Shown here: one piece after another, positions 1 through 7,169 of the stretch
Layout: each line of letters opens with the position of its first letter
How positions within the stretch are numbered: the stretch's first letter is position 1
DNA from: an uncultured Pseudomonadota bacterium
GTDB lineage: Bacteria > SAR324 > NAC60-12
Direction of reading: 5' to 3'
Assembly (NCBI GenBank): GCA_913056375.1
Contig: CAJXNF010000045.1
Span: 1-12,298 of the forward strand
DNA length: 12,298 nucleotides
The notes under the pieces: model-generated
Seen by the model: the letters and a program-made list of their open reading frames with translations, nothing else
The model's database searches: none
What the model was told of the DNA's origin: nothing
Translations under genes and position numbers: made by a program

Positions 1-1
1 T

Positions 2-127
2 GCCGATGTTTCCCTTTCTGACGTTATGATTGCTCGTAACAAGTCCAGTGTTGCCTTCGACGCCACTGTTCAAATCCGTAACAAGCTCGTTGAGTCCTAC
101 AAGGATCTCATGAACATGCCACTGTAA
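2..127 (+). CDS. fliE: Flagellar hook-basal body protein FliE, C-terminal part
   Basis: FliE joins the MS ring to the proximal rod of the flagellar basal body and is needed for export of other rod proteins. Only the last 41 residues are here; the 5' part lies outside the window. The translation contains VMIARNKSSVAFDATVQIRN and ends LVESYKDLMNMPL, which fits the strongly conserved FliE tail (a V-M-I-A helix, a Q-x-R-N-K-L-V core and an M-N/R-M-P ending). It is followed after 14 bases by the start of fliF, the usual fliE-fliF order. Recognition rests on the C-terminal motif alone, but this is the diagnostic part of a roughly 100-residue family. It probably belongs to a different genome from the rest of the window (see the join at 360-381). 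Confidence 0.9.
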   Translation, partial: ADVSLSDVMIARNKSSVAFDATVQIRNKLVESYKDLMNMPL

Positions 128-141
128 TTTAGGTAATAAGT

Positions 142-381
142 GTGGCAGAAAAGTCTACAGATTTAACCGTCACTGATGGCGGCGCTGATGGTGCACTGAT
201 TGCTGGCTCAGATCTGGATGTGGAAAGCCAAAACCCAGATCTTGAAGAGCGCAGTGCGTCAAAATTCGATATGGCAGTGGGCGACCTCGATTTACTTCGT
301 CAGGTTGTATTAGTGCTGTCTATCTCTATCTGTGTTGCGTTGATCGTGATGCTGTTCTTCTGGGTGAAAGAGCCGGAAATG
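142..381 (+). CDS. fliF: Flagellar MS-ring protein FliF, N-terminal fragment (cut off at a join)
   Basis: FliF forms the MS ring in the inner membrane on which the flagellar rotor and export gate are built. A GTG start at 142 has an AGG about 8 bases upstream. The 80 recognisable residues comprise an acidic, low-complexity cytoplasmic N-tail (about 1-47) and the first membrane helix (about residues 50-74, LLRQVVLVLSISICVALIVM), followed by WVKEPEM at the start of the periplasmic part. A full FliF has about 550 residues; here the frame runs into unrelated sequence after residue 80 and stops at 403-405. The remaining ring-building domains and the C-terminal FliG-binding tail are absent. Neither fliG nor any other flagellar gene follows. 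The loss coincides with the appearance of an in-frame leuA-like gene, so this is a broken or chimeric end, not a short natural protein. Confidence 0.85.
360..381 (+). other. Chimeric join between fliF and leuA-like sequence
   Basis: Read in one frame (codons ending at 381) this stretch gives FliF WVKEPEM. Read in the frame beginning at 360 it gives LGERAGN, the conserved 2-isopropylmalate synthase motif carrying a metal-binding Asn. Before 360 the leuA frame makes no family sense (AVL in place of the usual T-x-N-G); after 381 the fliF frame is lost. Up to about 22 bases can therefore belong to both parents, which is typical of a false join through a shared short word in assembly, or of recombination at microhomology. 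The parent sequences are not available here, so the exact extent of shared bases is inferred. Confidence 0.75.
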
Positions 382-1205
382 TTTCCCTTGCTGAAATTTC
401 CGTAGTCCTTCGTGATAAGCTAGGGGTTCACCTCAGCATTGACGAAACAAGCTTGGTACCAGTTAGCGAGATGATCGAGACCTTCTCAGGTAAGAGATTG
501 GCTACGAATTCCCCTGTAGTGGGCACCGATGTTTTCACGCAAACAAGTGGAATTCACGCCGATGGCGACAGAAAAGGAGGACTCTATCACAATCCTATTC
601 AGCCAGAGCGTTTTGGTAGGATTCGAAGTTATGCACTGGGAAAAATGAGTGGCAAAGCGTCTCTTGTAAAAAATCTGGAGATTCTGGGTCTGCAGCTTTC
701 TGAGGAAAATCTGAGAAAAGTACTCGAAAGAATCGTCCAGTTGGGGGACTCAAAGAAAAATCTGACTCCAGCAGATTTGCCCTTCATTGTTACGGATGTC
801 TTGGATGACAACGTCAATCAACGCTTGCGTTTGGAGGGTTGCAGCATCCAGAGTGGTTTGAATCTTAAGTCCACAGCTTCCGTCTGCTTGAGTTGGGACG
901 AGAAGGAATACACCGAAGCTGGTTCAGGTATTGGTGGATACGATGCTTTTATGAATGCGGTCAAGAAGATCCTCAAACGCCGTCAAATAATTTGTCCTGA
1001 CTTGGTGGACTATGAAATCCGGATTCCCCGAAGTGGAAAAACTGATGCCTTGACCGAGGCTGTGATCACCTGGAAAATGGGCGAACGTCGACTCCAAACG
1101 ATTGGTGTGGATGGCGATCAAGTGATGGCAGCGGTTAATGCGACTCTAAAAATGCTCAATTTGCTGATGCTACAGAATCAAGTTCAGGCTGAATCAGCAG
1201 CCTGA
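360..1205 (+). CDS. leuA: 2-isopropylmalate synthase family protein, 5'-truncated (C-terminal half)
   Basis: The family condenses acetyl-CoA with 2-oxoisovalerate in the first committed step of leucine synthesis; homocitrate and citramalate synthases are close relatives. The coding frame is open from the join at 360 and gives GERAGN (its Asn is a metal ligand in the family), VSLAEISVVLRDKLG, then SGIHADGDRKGGLYHNP with the conserved catalytic-linker His, then ERFGRIRSYALGKMSGKAS. The last 120 or so residues, with GSGIGGYDAFMNAVKKIL, match the C-terminal allosteric (LeuA dimer) domain. The N-terminal half of the TIM barrel, with the Arg-Asp substrate motif and the HxH metal site, is missing. 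The ATG at 453 is an internal Met, not a true start. FSGKR, VFTQTSGIHADGD and LYHNP look more like the divergent LeuA2-type branch than like E. coli LeuA, so substrate is not certain. nadD-pncC follows after 4 bases. Confidence 0.82.
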   Translation: MGERAGNVSLAEISVVLRDKLGVHLSIDETSLVPVSEMIETFSGKRLATNSPVVGTDVFTQTSGIHADGDRKGGLYHNPIQPERFGRIRSYALGKMSGKASLVKNLEILGLQLSEENLRKVLERIVQLGDSKKNLTPADLPFIVTDVLDDNVNQRLRLEGCSIQSGLNLKSTASVCLSWDEKEYTEAGSGIGGYDAFMNAVKKILKRRQIICPDLVDYEIRIPRSGKTDALTEAVITWKMGERRLQTIGVDGDQVMAAVNATLKMLNLLMLQNQVQAESAA

Positions 1206-1209
1206 CTTT

Positions 1210-2565
1210 TTGCAAGTGACCCCCAGGATTATTGAATCTCCTTGCCCGGAGAATGCTGATTACCAGAATACGCTATTTGTTCCCATCACTGGAAATCCGG
1301 CAGGCTATCACCACCTTGTATTGGCTGAGCTAGCTTTAAGGCAACGACCTGAATTATCCAGGGTCGTTTACCTCCTCTCTAATGGTCATCATCCTGATCC
1401 TTTCAAAAGATCAGTAACCCTCCCCAAAGATATCCGTCTCCAACTGATGCAAGACTTGCTTGCAAGTCTACTTCAAAGTTATGGAAATCGACTCAATGTC
1501 ATTGCGGATCATGTTGGAGAAATTCTTCGTCTTCGCCAAGTCGAGTTATTCGTTTCAAGCAGTGAATTTAAGAGGGATCACCAGGTAAGACTTTTGGATA
1601 ATGTCAAAAATATCTGGACAGCTCTCGGGTCTGATAGCGATTACAAAAGTCAGCGGATTCAGGTGTTGGTCGGTAGTGACTTGATCAACAGAATGCGGGA
1701 TCCCCAAATATTTTCAGAAGCAGATTTGCAAGAGATGTCAAACTTGGCGGAACTGTTGGTAGTACCTAGGCCGGGGGAGCGAATTGTGGATACTTTTGCA
1801 GAGGGTCTGTCCCTGAAACAGAAAATTCTAGATCCTGATCTTCTGCCCATAGCACTTCAAAGCTATCTAAATCTTTCCTCAACGATAATTCGTCGAGCTT
1901 TATCCTGCGGACAGCAACTGCCCGCTTATCTGCCTGACAAGGCAATTGAGCATCTTGAGGAGCATCTTGGGGGTAGCGTCTCAAAGAAAATTGCTGAAGT
2001 CAGTGAGTGGGAAGTCAAAATTCAGGAACTAGAGAGAGATCTCCTAGAAATCAGTCGAAAGGTCTCTCGTCAGCTATTTGAGAGAAAAAATCCTCCGAAG
2101 ATCTATTTTCTGGAAACAAGCGCTGGTGGACGGATAGCAGGGTCCTTGATTGGGCTACCTGGCTCGTCCAAATTCGTTCTTGGCTCTCAGGTCGCTTATG
2201 CCAATTCTATCAAGGAGCAATTGATTGGGAGATTTTTGGGGCACCATGAATCAAGCCTGTCAGAGGAATTGACAAAGGAGATGGCTTTGGCTGCAATGAG
2301 AAATACTGAAGCAAACATGGTGCTCGCTGAAAACGGGATGGCAGGTCCTCCTGATGGAACCTTGCGTAGCAACAAGAATGGTGTCTGCCACCTGGTGCTT
2401 GTCAAAAAATCAGAAATGACAGAGCAGCCATATGAGACAATTCATGAGGTAGTGCAGGAAAATCCATTCTTCACCAAACAGGAACACCAAATTCGTTTTG
2501 CGATCTCTGCTCTTGAACTGCTTTCTAGACAACTTGTTCTGTATCATCCCTCAATAAGCCATTGA
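1210..2565 (+). CDS. Fused nicotinate-nucleotide adenylyltransferase / NMN deamidase (NadD-PncC)
   Basis: Two NAD-salvage enzymes appear joined in one 451-residue chain. Residues about 15-240 look like a NadD/NMNAT nucleotidyltransferase: PITGNPAGYHHLVLAE (28-35 in place of the usual GxFDPxHxGH loop), LSNGHHPDPFK, VLVGSDL (152-158), VVPRPGE, and LSSTIIRR (222-229), the ISSTxxR triphosphate-binding motif. Residues about 270-445 look like the CinA C-terminal/PncC domain that hydrolyses NMN to NaMN: ETSAGGRIAG (302-311; family ESCTGG), GLPGSSKFVLGSQVAYANSIK with Lys335, and AENGMAGPPDG (family SGIAGPxGG). A charged helical linker (about 245-295) separates them. PncC makes NaMN, which NadD adenylylates to NaAD, so the fusion joins successive steps. 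Start is TTG at 1210 or GTG at 1216; neither has a clear ribosome site. Both domain assignments come from motifs; the activity of either half is unproven. Confidence 0.78.
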   Translation: MQVTPRIIESPCPENADYQNTLFVPITGNPAGYHHLVLAELALRQRPELSRVVYLLSNGHHPDPFKRSVTLPKDIRLQLMQDLLASLLQSYGNRLNVIADHVGEILRLRQVELFVSSSEFKRDHQVRLLDNVKNIWTALGSDSDYKSQRIQVLVGSDLINRMRDPQIFSEADLQEMSNLAELLVVPRPGERIVDTFAEGLSLKQKILDPDLLPIALQSYLNLSSTIIRRALSCGQQLPAYLPDKAIEHLEEHLGGSVSKKIAEVSEWEVKIQELERDLLEISRKVSRQLFERKNPPKIYFLETSAGGRIAGSLIGLPGSSKFVLGSQVAYANSIKEQLIGRFLGHHESSLSEELTKEMALAAMRNTEANMVLAENGMAGPPDGTLRSNKNGVCHLVLVKKSEMTEQPYETIHEVVQENPFFTKQEHQIRFAISALELLSRQLVLYHPSISH

Positions 2566-3281
2566 ACTACCAACTCCCATCGACTGACAAGAAAGCCAAA
2601 TACGTTAGCCGTAAATTCAATGAAATTGCGTTGAAGTATGACCGGTTTAATGACCTCATTACCTTTGGAATGCACCGTTATTGGAAGCGTTTTGTTGCTC
2701 GTCAGACAGGACTTCGGGAAGGAGAACGTTGCCTGGATCTCTGTTGTGGAACTGGAGACATTGCTAGATCTGTCATCAAGCAGCATCCTGATGCAGTAGT
2801 GACAGGGGTTGATTTTGCTGGATCCATGTTGGGAATCGCTGCAGATCGGACAAAAGCTGACTCAGTCCAATGGATCCAAGGGGACGCCCTTCGCCTTCCT
2901 TTTCCGGATGAATGGTTTGCTGCGGTGACGATTGGTTATGGACTGCGTAACCTTGATGATCTCACGAAGGGACTCTTGGAGATAAGGCGCATCTTGCAAC
3001 CAGGGGGGGTCTTGGTTAGTCTGGATGTGGGAAAAGTACGGTTGCCATTGATAGATGTTTTGAGCCGTTTCTACTTCTTCAAAGTTGTCCCAAAGATTGG
3101 TGAATGGCTAATGCCTGATCAGGAAATGTTCACCTATCTTCCGCAGTCTTCTTTGAAGTATCCCGATCAAGAAACGCTGAAGCGCAAACTGCTTGAAGTC
3201 GGTTTTCAACAGGCTGACTACTACGATTTTGTATTTGGTGCCTCGACAATTCATGTCGCTTACAAAACCTCTGCTCCCTGA
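2562..3281 (+). CDS. ubiE: UbiE/MenG quinone C-methyltransferase
   Basis: This SAM-dependent enzyme methylates demethylmenaquinol to menaquinol and/or the ubiquinone precursor DDMQ, on the cytoplasmic face of the membrane. The 239 residues match the family length. Landmarks: FNEIALKYDRFNDLITFGMHRYWKR near the N-terminus (UbiE signature 1), LDLCCGTGDIA at about 58-68 (SAM glycine loop), VTGVDFAGSML (acidic residue at the end of strand 2), GYGLRNLDDLTKGLLEIRRI (signature 2), PGGVLVSLDVGK and SLKYPDQETL near the end. The start TTG overlaps the TGA of nadD-pncC (TTGA), indicating translational coupling. Whether the cell uses menaquinone or ubiquinone cannot be read from this window, so menG is an equally valid name. 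Confidence 0.93.
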   Translation: MNYQLPSTDKKAKYVSRKFNEIALKYDRFNDLITFGMHRYWKRFVARQTGLREGERCLDLCCGTGDIARSVIKQHPDAVVTGVDFAGSMLGIAADRTKADSVQWIQGDALRLPFPDEWFAAVTIGYGLRNLDDLTKGLLEIRRILQPGGVLVSLDVGKVRLPLIDVLSRFYFFKVVPKIGEWLMPDQEMFTYLPQSSLKYPDQETLKRKLLEVGFQQADYYDFVFGASTIHVAYKTSAP

Positions 3282-3292
3282 AGGAAGCAATC

Positions 3293-4387
3293 ATGGAATC
3301 ATTGGAACAACAATTTACGTCTGTTCTGGCTGAAATCGAAGTTGACGGAAGACCTCTCACTGAAACAGAGATTGTGCATAGCTGTGTGGTCAACAACGAC
3401 TTCGCCAAATTCACGATTGTTCTGCCTTTAGAGTCGAGGTTGCGTCAAATACTCCCAACGCAGATTGAGGAGAATATTAGAAACTTACCAAGTATTTCGC
3501 GTGTGGCGGTTGAAGTCTTGGAAAAGGCTCCCATTGATGATGAATCAGAAGAAAATAAAGCTTCGATACCCGAATCAGATAACAGCAGACGGGCTCGACA
3601 ACCTCAAAGAACCGCTTATCTTCAAAATTATGATGCGGTGTTAGCCGTTGCTAGTGGCAAGGGTGGGGTCGGAAAATCGACAGTATCTCTAAATTTAGCA
3701 CTAGCCCTTCAGCAAAAAGGATTTAGTGTAAGTTTTTTTGACGCAGATATTTATGGTCCAAGTTTCCCAATTATGACGGGTCTACGGGGAGTGAAACCAG
3801 AACTACGGGAAGAAAACCTAATGCCGCTGGAGGTGATGGGTTTACATGCGATGTCGATTGGTAATCTGATTGATGATGAGGCTGCAATGGTCTGGAGAGG
3901 GCCGATGGTTCATCAGGCAGTAGAACAACTCTTGCGAGATACAGCCTGGCCAGGTGGTGATATAATGATTATCGACATGCCTCCAGGAACTGGGGATGTT
4001 CAACTCAGCATCTCACAGCTCTGTGAGTTGGCCGGTGCAGTTGTTGTTTCGACTCCACAAGACATGGCCTTGGTGGATGCTTACAAAGCAATCACTATGT
4101 TTTCCAAGGTCGATATTCCCATCGTGGGCATTGTTGAAAATATGAGCTACTTTGCTTGCCCTCATTGCGGTGAAAAAACCGCGATCTTCAGCCAACATGG
4201 CGCTGAAGAAGCTTGCCGCAAATACGAAGTGCCTTTTCTTGGTGCCATTCCTTTGGAACTAGCCGTTCGTGAAGGAGGTGATCTGGGTAAGCCTCTTATG
4301 AACCAAGCCCCATCTGATAGCCCTGCTGCAGAAGCCTTCCGTTTAATCGCTGATAACGTGATCTCTTCCCTCGACGACCTCTACTGA
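3293..4387 (+). CDS. mrp: Mrp/ApbC family iron-sulfur cluster carrier ATPase
   Basis: Mrp (ApbC, NBP35-like) is a cytoplasmic P-loop ATPase that binds a bridging [4Fe-4S] cluster as a dimer and passes it to target apoproteins. Residues 1-80 form a divergent MIP18/DUF59-type domain; an acidic, Ser/Glu-rich linker (about 80-105) follows. The ATPase domain has the deviant Walker A ASGKGGVGKST (about 120-130), FFDADIYGPSFPIM (switch I), WRGPMVHQAVEQLL, DIMIIDMPPGTGDVQLSI (Walker B), STPQDMALVDAYKAI, and the cluster-ligating Cys pair in YFACPHCG (about 286-293). The length of 364 matches bacterial Mrp fused to DUF59. An AAGGAAG ribosome site (3281-3287) overlaps the ubiE stop codon and sits well placed before ATG. 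It belongs to the plus-strand series between ubiE (11-base gap) and recN (17-base gap). Confidence 0.95.
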   Translation: MESLEQQFTSVLAEIEVDGRPLTETEIVHSCVVNNDFAKFTIVLPLESRLRQILPTQIEENIRNLPSISRVAVEVLEKAPIDDESEENKASIPESDNSRRARQPQRTAYLQNYDAVLAVASGKGGVGKSTVSLNLALALQQKGFSVSFFDADIYGPSFPIMTGLRGVKPELREENLMPLEVMGLHAMSIGNLIDDEAAMVWRGPMVHQAVEQLLRDTAWPGGDIMIIDMPPGTGDVQLSISQLCELAGAVVVSTPQDMALVDAYKAITMFSKVDIPIVGIVENMSYFACPHCGEKTAIFSQHGAEEACRKYEVPFLGAIPLELAVREGGDLGKPLMNQAPSDSPAAEAFRLIADNVISSLDDLY

Positions 4388-4404
4388 ATCAAGAATGAGC
4401 AATT

Positions 4405-6087
4405 ATGCTGCTGCATTTGCGGATTCAGAATTTAGCGACAATTGAGAATCTAGAAATCGATTTTTTTGATGGTTTTTCCATCATGACGGGAGAAACCGGT
4501 GCAGGAAAATCGATCATGATTGATGGTCTTCAATTACTTTTGGGGGATCGTGCTGATTTTGGTTTGATTCGACCAGGTTCATCACAAGCACTAGTGGAGG
4601 GAGCCTTTGATATTTCAAAACAAACTGAATTGAAGCGATTGCTTAGTGAATCGGATATACCTCATGAAAATGAATTATTGATCCGCCGAGTGCTCAACAC
4701 TAATAACCGCCAGAAACGCTTTCTCAACGACACCTCTGTAACTCAGGGTTTGTTGGCAGAAGTTGGGCGAGGACTTGTTCATATCCACGGCCAACACGAT
4801 AACCAAGCACTTCTTGATTCCTCCCGTCATTTAGATTTTTTGGATGCCTTTGGCAATCTATTCCCAACAAGAGATGCACTCCGTGAAGTTCATAAAAAAT
4901 GGACTAAGAAGCGACGTGAGCAGGAAGAGTGGCAGGAAAGTTTAGCAAACCGTACGGATCGACAGATGCTTCTGGAGGCCCAGTTTCAAGAGCTTTCCAG
5001 TCTCAACCTGGAACCGCAAGAGATGGATGACCTTGAGACAGAGTCCAAAATGCTTGCTCATGCAGAACAACTTCTCAACCTCTATGGAGGAATGCAGACC
5101 ATTCTTTATGAAGAGGATGGATCTATCGTGGAGGTACTGAGTAGTTTGAAAAGGCAGTTGCAAGATGCTGAAAGAATGGACCCTGGTTGCACGGCACTTT
5201 TAGAGAATCTTGATCAGTCACTTCTTCAGTTGGATGAATTGAGCCAGTCATTAAGACACAGACAGGACCGAATTGAAGACAACCCTGAACGCCTGGCTTG
5301 GGTCAATGATCGCCTAAGCCTACTTCAATCAATGCAGCGCAAGTATCGGGTAACCAACACTACACAACTGATTGAACTGTGTGAACGACATCAAACGGAG
5401 CTACAAGGTCTCCAAAATCTGGAAGAAGATGCATCGGCTCTAGAGCAGGAAATTTACGAATTAGTCAAAACCCTTCAAGAACATTCCACCAATCTTTCTT
5501 CAGAAAGAAAAAAGGCAGCTAAAAAACTTGATGAATCGATCAGTAAGGAATTAAGAGAACTGGGGATGATTCGGGCAAGATTCGAAACATCTTTTGAAAA
5601 AAAATATGATGATTCATTTAGTTCAAATGGTGCCGATCGGGTTGAATTCATGCTCTCTGTAAATCCCGGACAGCCACTGCGCCCTCTCGTTAAGATTGCT
5701 TCTGGGGGCGAATTGTCCAGAGTGATGTTGGCAATTCAGACCATCCTAACCACAGACACCGTGGAAACTCTGATCTTTGATGAAGTCGACACAGGAATAA
5801 GTGGTAGTGTTGCAGAGACAGTCGGAAGGAAGTTGGCACATCTTGGAAAACGTCAACAGACGCTTTGTATTACTCATCTTCCGCAAATTGCAGCATTCGC
5901 TGAACATCATTATGCAGTGACTAAATCTACAGAAAATGATCAGACCTACACTTTCATTGAAGATCTGGACAAGCAACAGGCGATCATAGAAATCGCTAGA
6001 CTCCTTGATGGATCAGAGATCACAAATCAGGCATTAAAATTGGCGCGTGAGATGAGAAAGCGATCCCATTCAACAACTGCGACCTAA
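4405..6087 (+). CDS. recN: DNA repair protein RecN
   Basis: RecN is an SMC-like ATPase that gathers broken DNA ends during RecA-dependent double-strand-break repair. The 560 residues compare with 553 in E. coli. The head begins at MLLHLRIQNLATIENLEIDF, with Walker A TGETGAGKSIMIDGLQLLLG (about 28-47) and VHIHGQHDNQALLD (about 125-138, Q-loop region of RecN). Two long charged helical arms (about 155-230 and 300-385, rich in E, Q, K, L) form the coiled coil. The C-terminal head half has SGGELSRVMLAIQ (about 433, ABC signature), TLIFDEVDTGISG (about 455, Walker B and D-loop) and CITHLPQIAAFA (H-loop). Key residues are intact. It starts with ATG 17 bases after mrp. No LexA box is evident in this short gap, so expression probably depends on the upstream genes. 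Confidence 0.96.
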   Translation: MLLHLRIQNLATIENLEIDFFDGFSIMTGETGAGKSIMIDGLQLLLGDRADFGLIRPGSSQALVEGAFDISKQTELKRLLSESDIPHENELLIRRVLNTNNRQKRFLNDTSVTQGLLAEVGRGLVHIHGQHDNQALLDSSRHLDFLDAFGNLFPTRDALREVHKKWTKKRREQEEWQESLANRTDRQMLLEAQFQELSSLNLEPQEMDDLETESKMLAHAEQLLNLYGGMQTILYEEDGSIVEVLSSLKRQLQDAERMDPGCTALLENLDQSLLQLDELSQSLRHRQDRIEDNPERLAWVNDRLSLLQSMQRKYRVTNTTQLIELCERHQTELQGLQNLEEDASALEQEIYELVKTLQEHSTNLSSERKKAAKKLDESISKELRELGMIRARFETSFEKKYDDSFSSNGADRVEFMLSVNPGQPLRPLVKIASGGELSRVMLAIQTILTTDTVETLIFDEVDTGISGSVAETVGRKLAHLGKRQQTLCITHLPQIAAFAEHHYAVTKSTENDQTYTFIEDLDKQQAIIEIARLLDGSEITNQALKLAREMRKRSHSTTAT

Positions 6088-6110
6088 GCTCCCTATAATC
6101 TTCCTCAAAA

Positions 6111-7169
6111 ATGTCATTTTTTCGAAGCCGCAAAGTAGCGCCAGTTACATCTGATTTTCTGCTCGAATGTAAAGATCTCGTTAGGCACTACGGTCAGATT
6201 AAGCCAGTGGATGGAGTGAGTCTGAATCTAAGACCTCATGAGTTGCTTTCGATACTTGGGCCCTCTGGCTGTGGGAAATCCACCCTCCTGAACTTGATTG
6301 CAGGCTTGGATGAGCCGCAAGCTGGGGAGATTTTTATTGGTGGAGAAGAAATGAGTAGTGTTCACCACATAGTAGCCCCTGAGTTAAGGCGTGTAGGCAT
6401 GGTCTTCCAAGATATTGCCCTCTTTCCTCACCTGAATGTGTTCAAAAATGTGGCTTACGGCCTCAATGGTTCGAAGGACGAAAAACGTTCACGTGTGGAG
6501 GAAATGCTGAAACTTGTGGAATTATCTGGCTCTGAAAAGAAAATGCCACACGAACTTTCAGGTGGAGAACAACAACGAATCGCGATAGCCAGAGCCCTTG
6601 CGCCTGCACCAAGATTGTTGTTGTTGGATGAACCCTTCAACAGTCTGGATTACCGACTAAGAGTTCAGATTCGGCAGGACATTCGAGATATTCTTCGTGA
6701 GGCCAAGGTGAGTGCAATTCTAGTCACTCATGATCAAACAGAGGCCTACACATTTGCAGATCGGATGATTTTGCTCTCTCAAGGTAAAGTTGTTCAGAAC
6801 GGAAGCCCAGAAGAGGTTTACCATGAACCAGCGACGGCGTGGGTTGCTTCCTTCGTAGGTGAAGCGAATCTGGTACCCCTAGAGCTTGTTGGATCAGCGA
6901 TTGGGCTGGAAAATATCTATCAACTGCCAAAAATTCGTGATCGATTATGGATGTCTCGACTAGAAGATATCAAAATCAATAGAGTCCCTGAAACTACTTT
7001 CCATGCAGGTTGGATTCAGGAAATTTCGTTTCGTGGTGATCACAAAATTCTGCATGTCTGCCATGAGAATGGCTTGGTTCTTCGAGTCAGTGTTCCATCC
7101 AGAGAGAGTTGGCTCTTGGGAGACACAGTTCAGCTAAAACCCCAACACAGCAGAACCTATCCTGCCTGA
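6111..7169 (+). CDS. ABC transporter ATP-binding protein, Fe(III)/spermidine-putrescine type (FbpC/PotA-like)
   Basis: This is a cytoplasmic ATPase subunit of a binding-protein-dependent importer. The 352 residues match FbpC/AfuC-type length. Motifs: GPSGCGKST at about 50 (Walker A), GMVFQDIALFPHLNVFKNVAYGL (Q-loop and following helix typical of the FbpC/PotA/CysA group), LSGGEQQRIAIARAL at about 149 (signature), LLLLDEPFNSLD (Walker B), LVTHDQTEAYTFADRM (H-loop). SFVGEANLVPLE opens the C-terminal TOBE-like regulatory part (about 240-350). GEAN at the boundary is common in Fe(III) importers, but substrate cannot be proved from an ATPase alone. No permease or binding protein lies beside it; the convergent neighbours are modABC, which has its own ATPase. 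It follows recN by 23 bases, and its last 13 bases overlap the end of modC on the other strand. No clear Shine-Dalgarno site precedes the ATG. Confidence 0.85.
   Translation: MSFFRSRKVAPVTSDFLLECKDLVRHYGQIKPVDGVSLNLRPHELLSILGPSGCGKSTLLNLIAGLDEPQAGEIFIGGEEMSSVHHIVAPELRRVGMVFQDIALFPHLNVFKNVAYGLNGSKDEKRSRVEEMLKLVELSGSEKKMPHELSGGEQQRIAIARALAPAPRLLLLDEPFNSLDYRLRVQIRQDIRDILREAKVSAILVTHDQTEAYTFADRMILLSQGKVVQNGSPEEVYHEPATAWVASFVGEANLVPLELVGSAIGLENIYQLPKIRDRLWMSRLEDIKINRVPETTFHAGWIQEISFRGDHKILHVCHENGLVLRVSVPSRESWLLGDTVQLKPQHSRTYPA

Noticed and set aside
453..1205. Treating the ATG at 453 as the start of a natural short LeuA-like protein
   Set aside because: The same frame is open and family-like back to about 360 (GERAGNVSLAE), so 453 is an internal Met of a truncated gene.
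6094..6099. A perfect TATAAT just before the ABC ATPase start
   Set aside because: The hexamer at the expected -35 distance (CAACAA, 6071-6076) does not resemble TTGACA, and the 23-base gap leaves almost no room for a leader. Probably chance.
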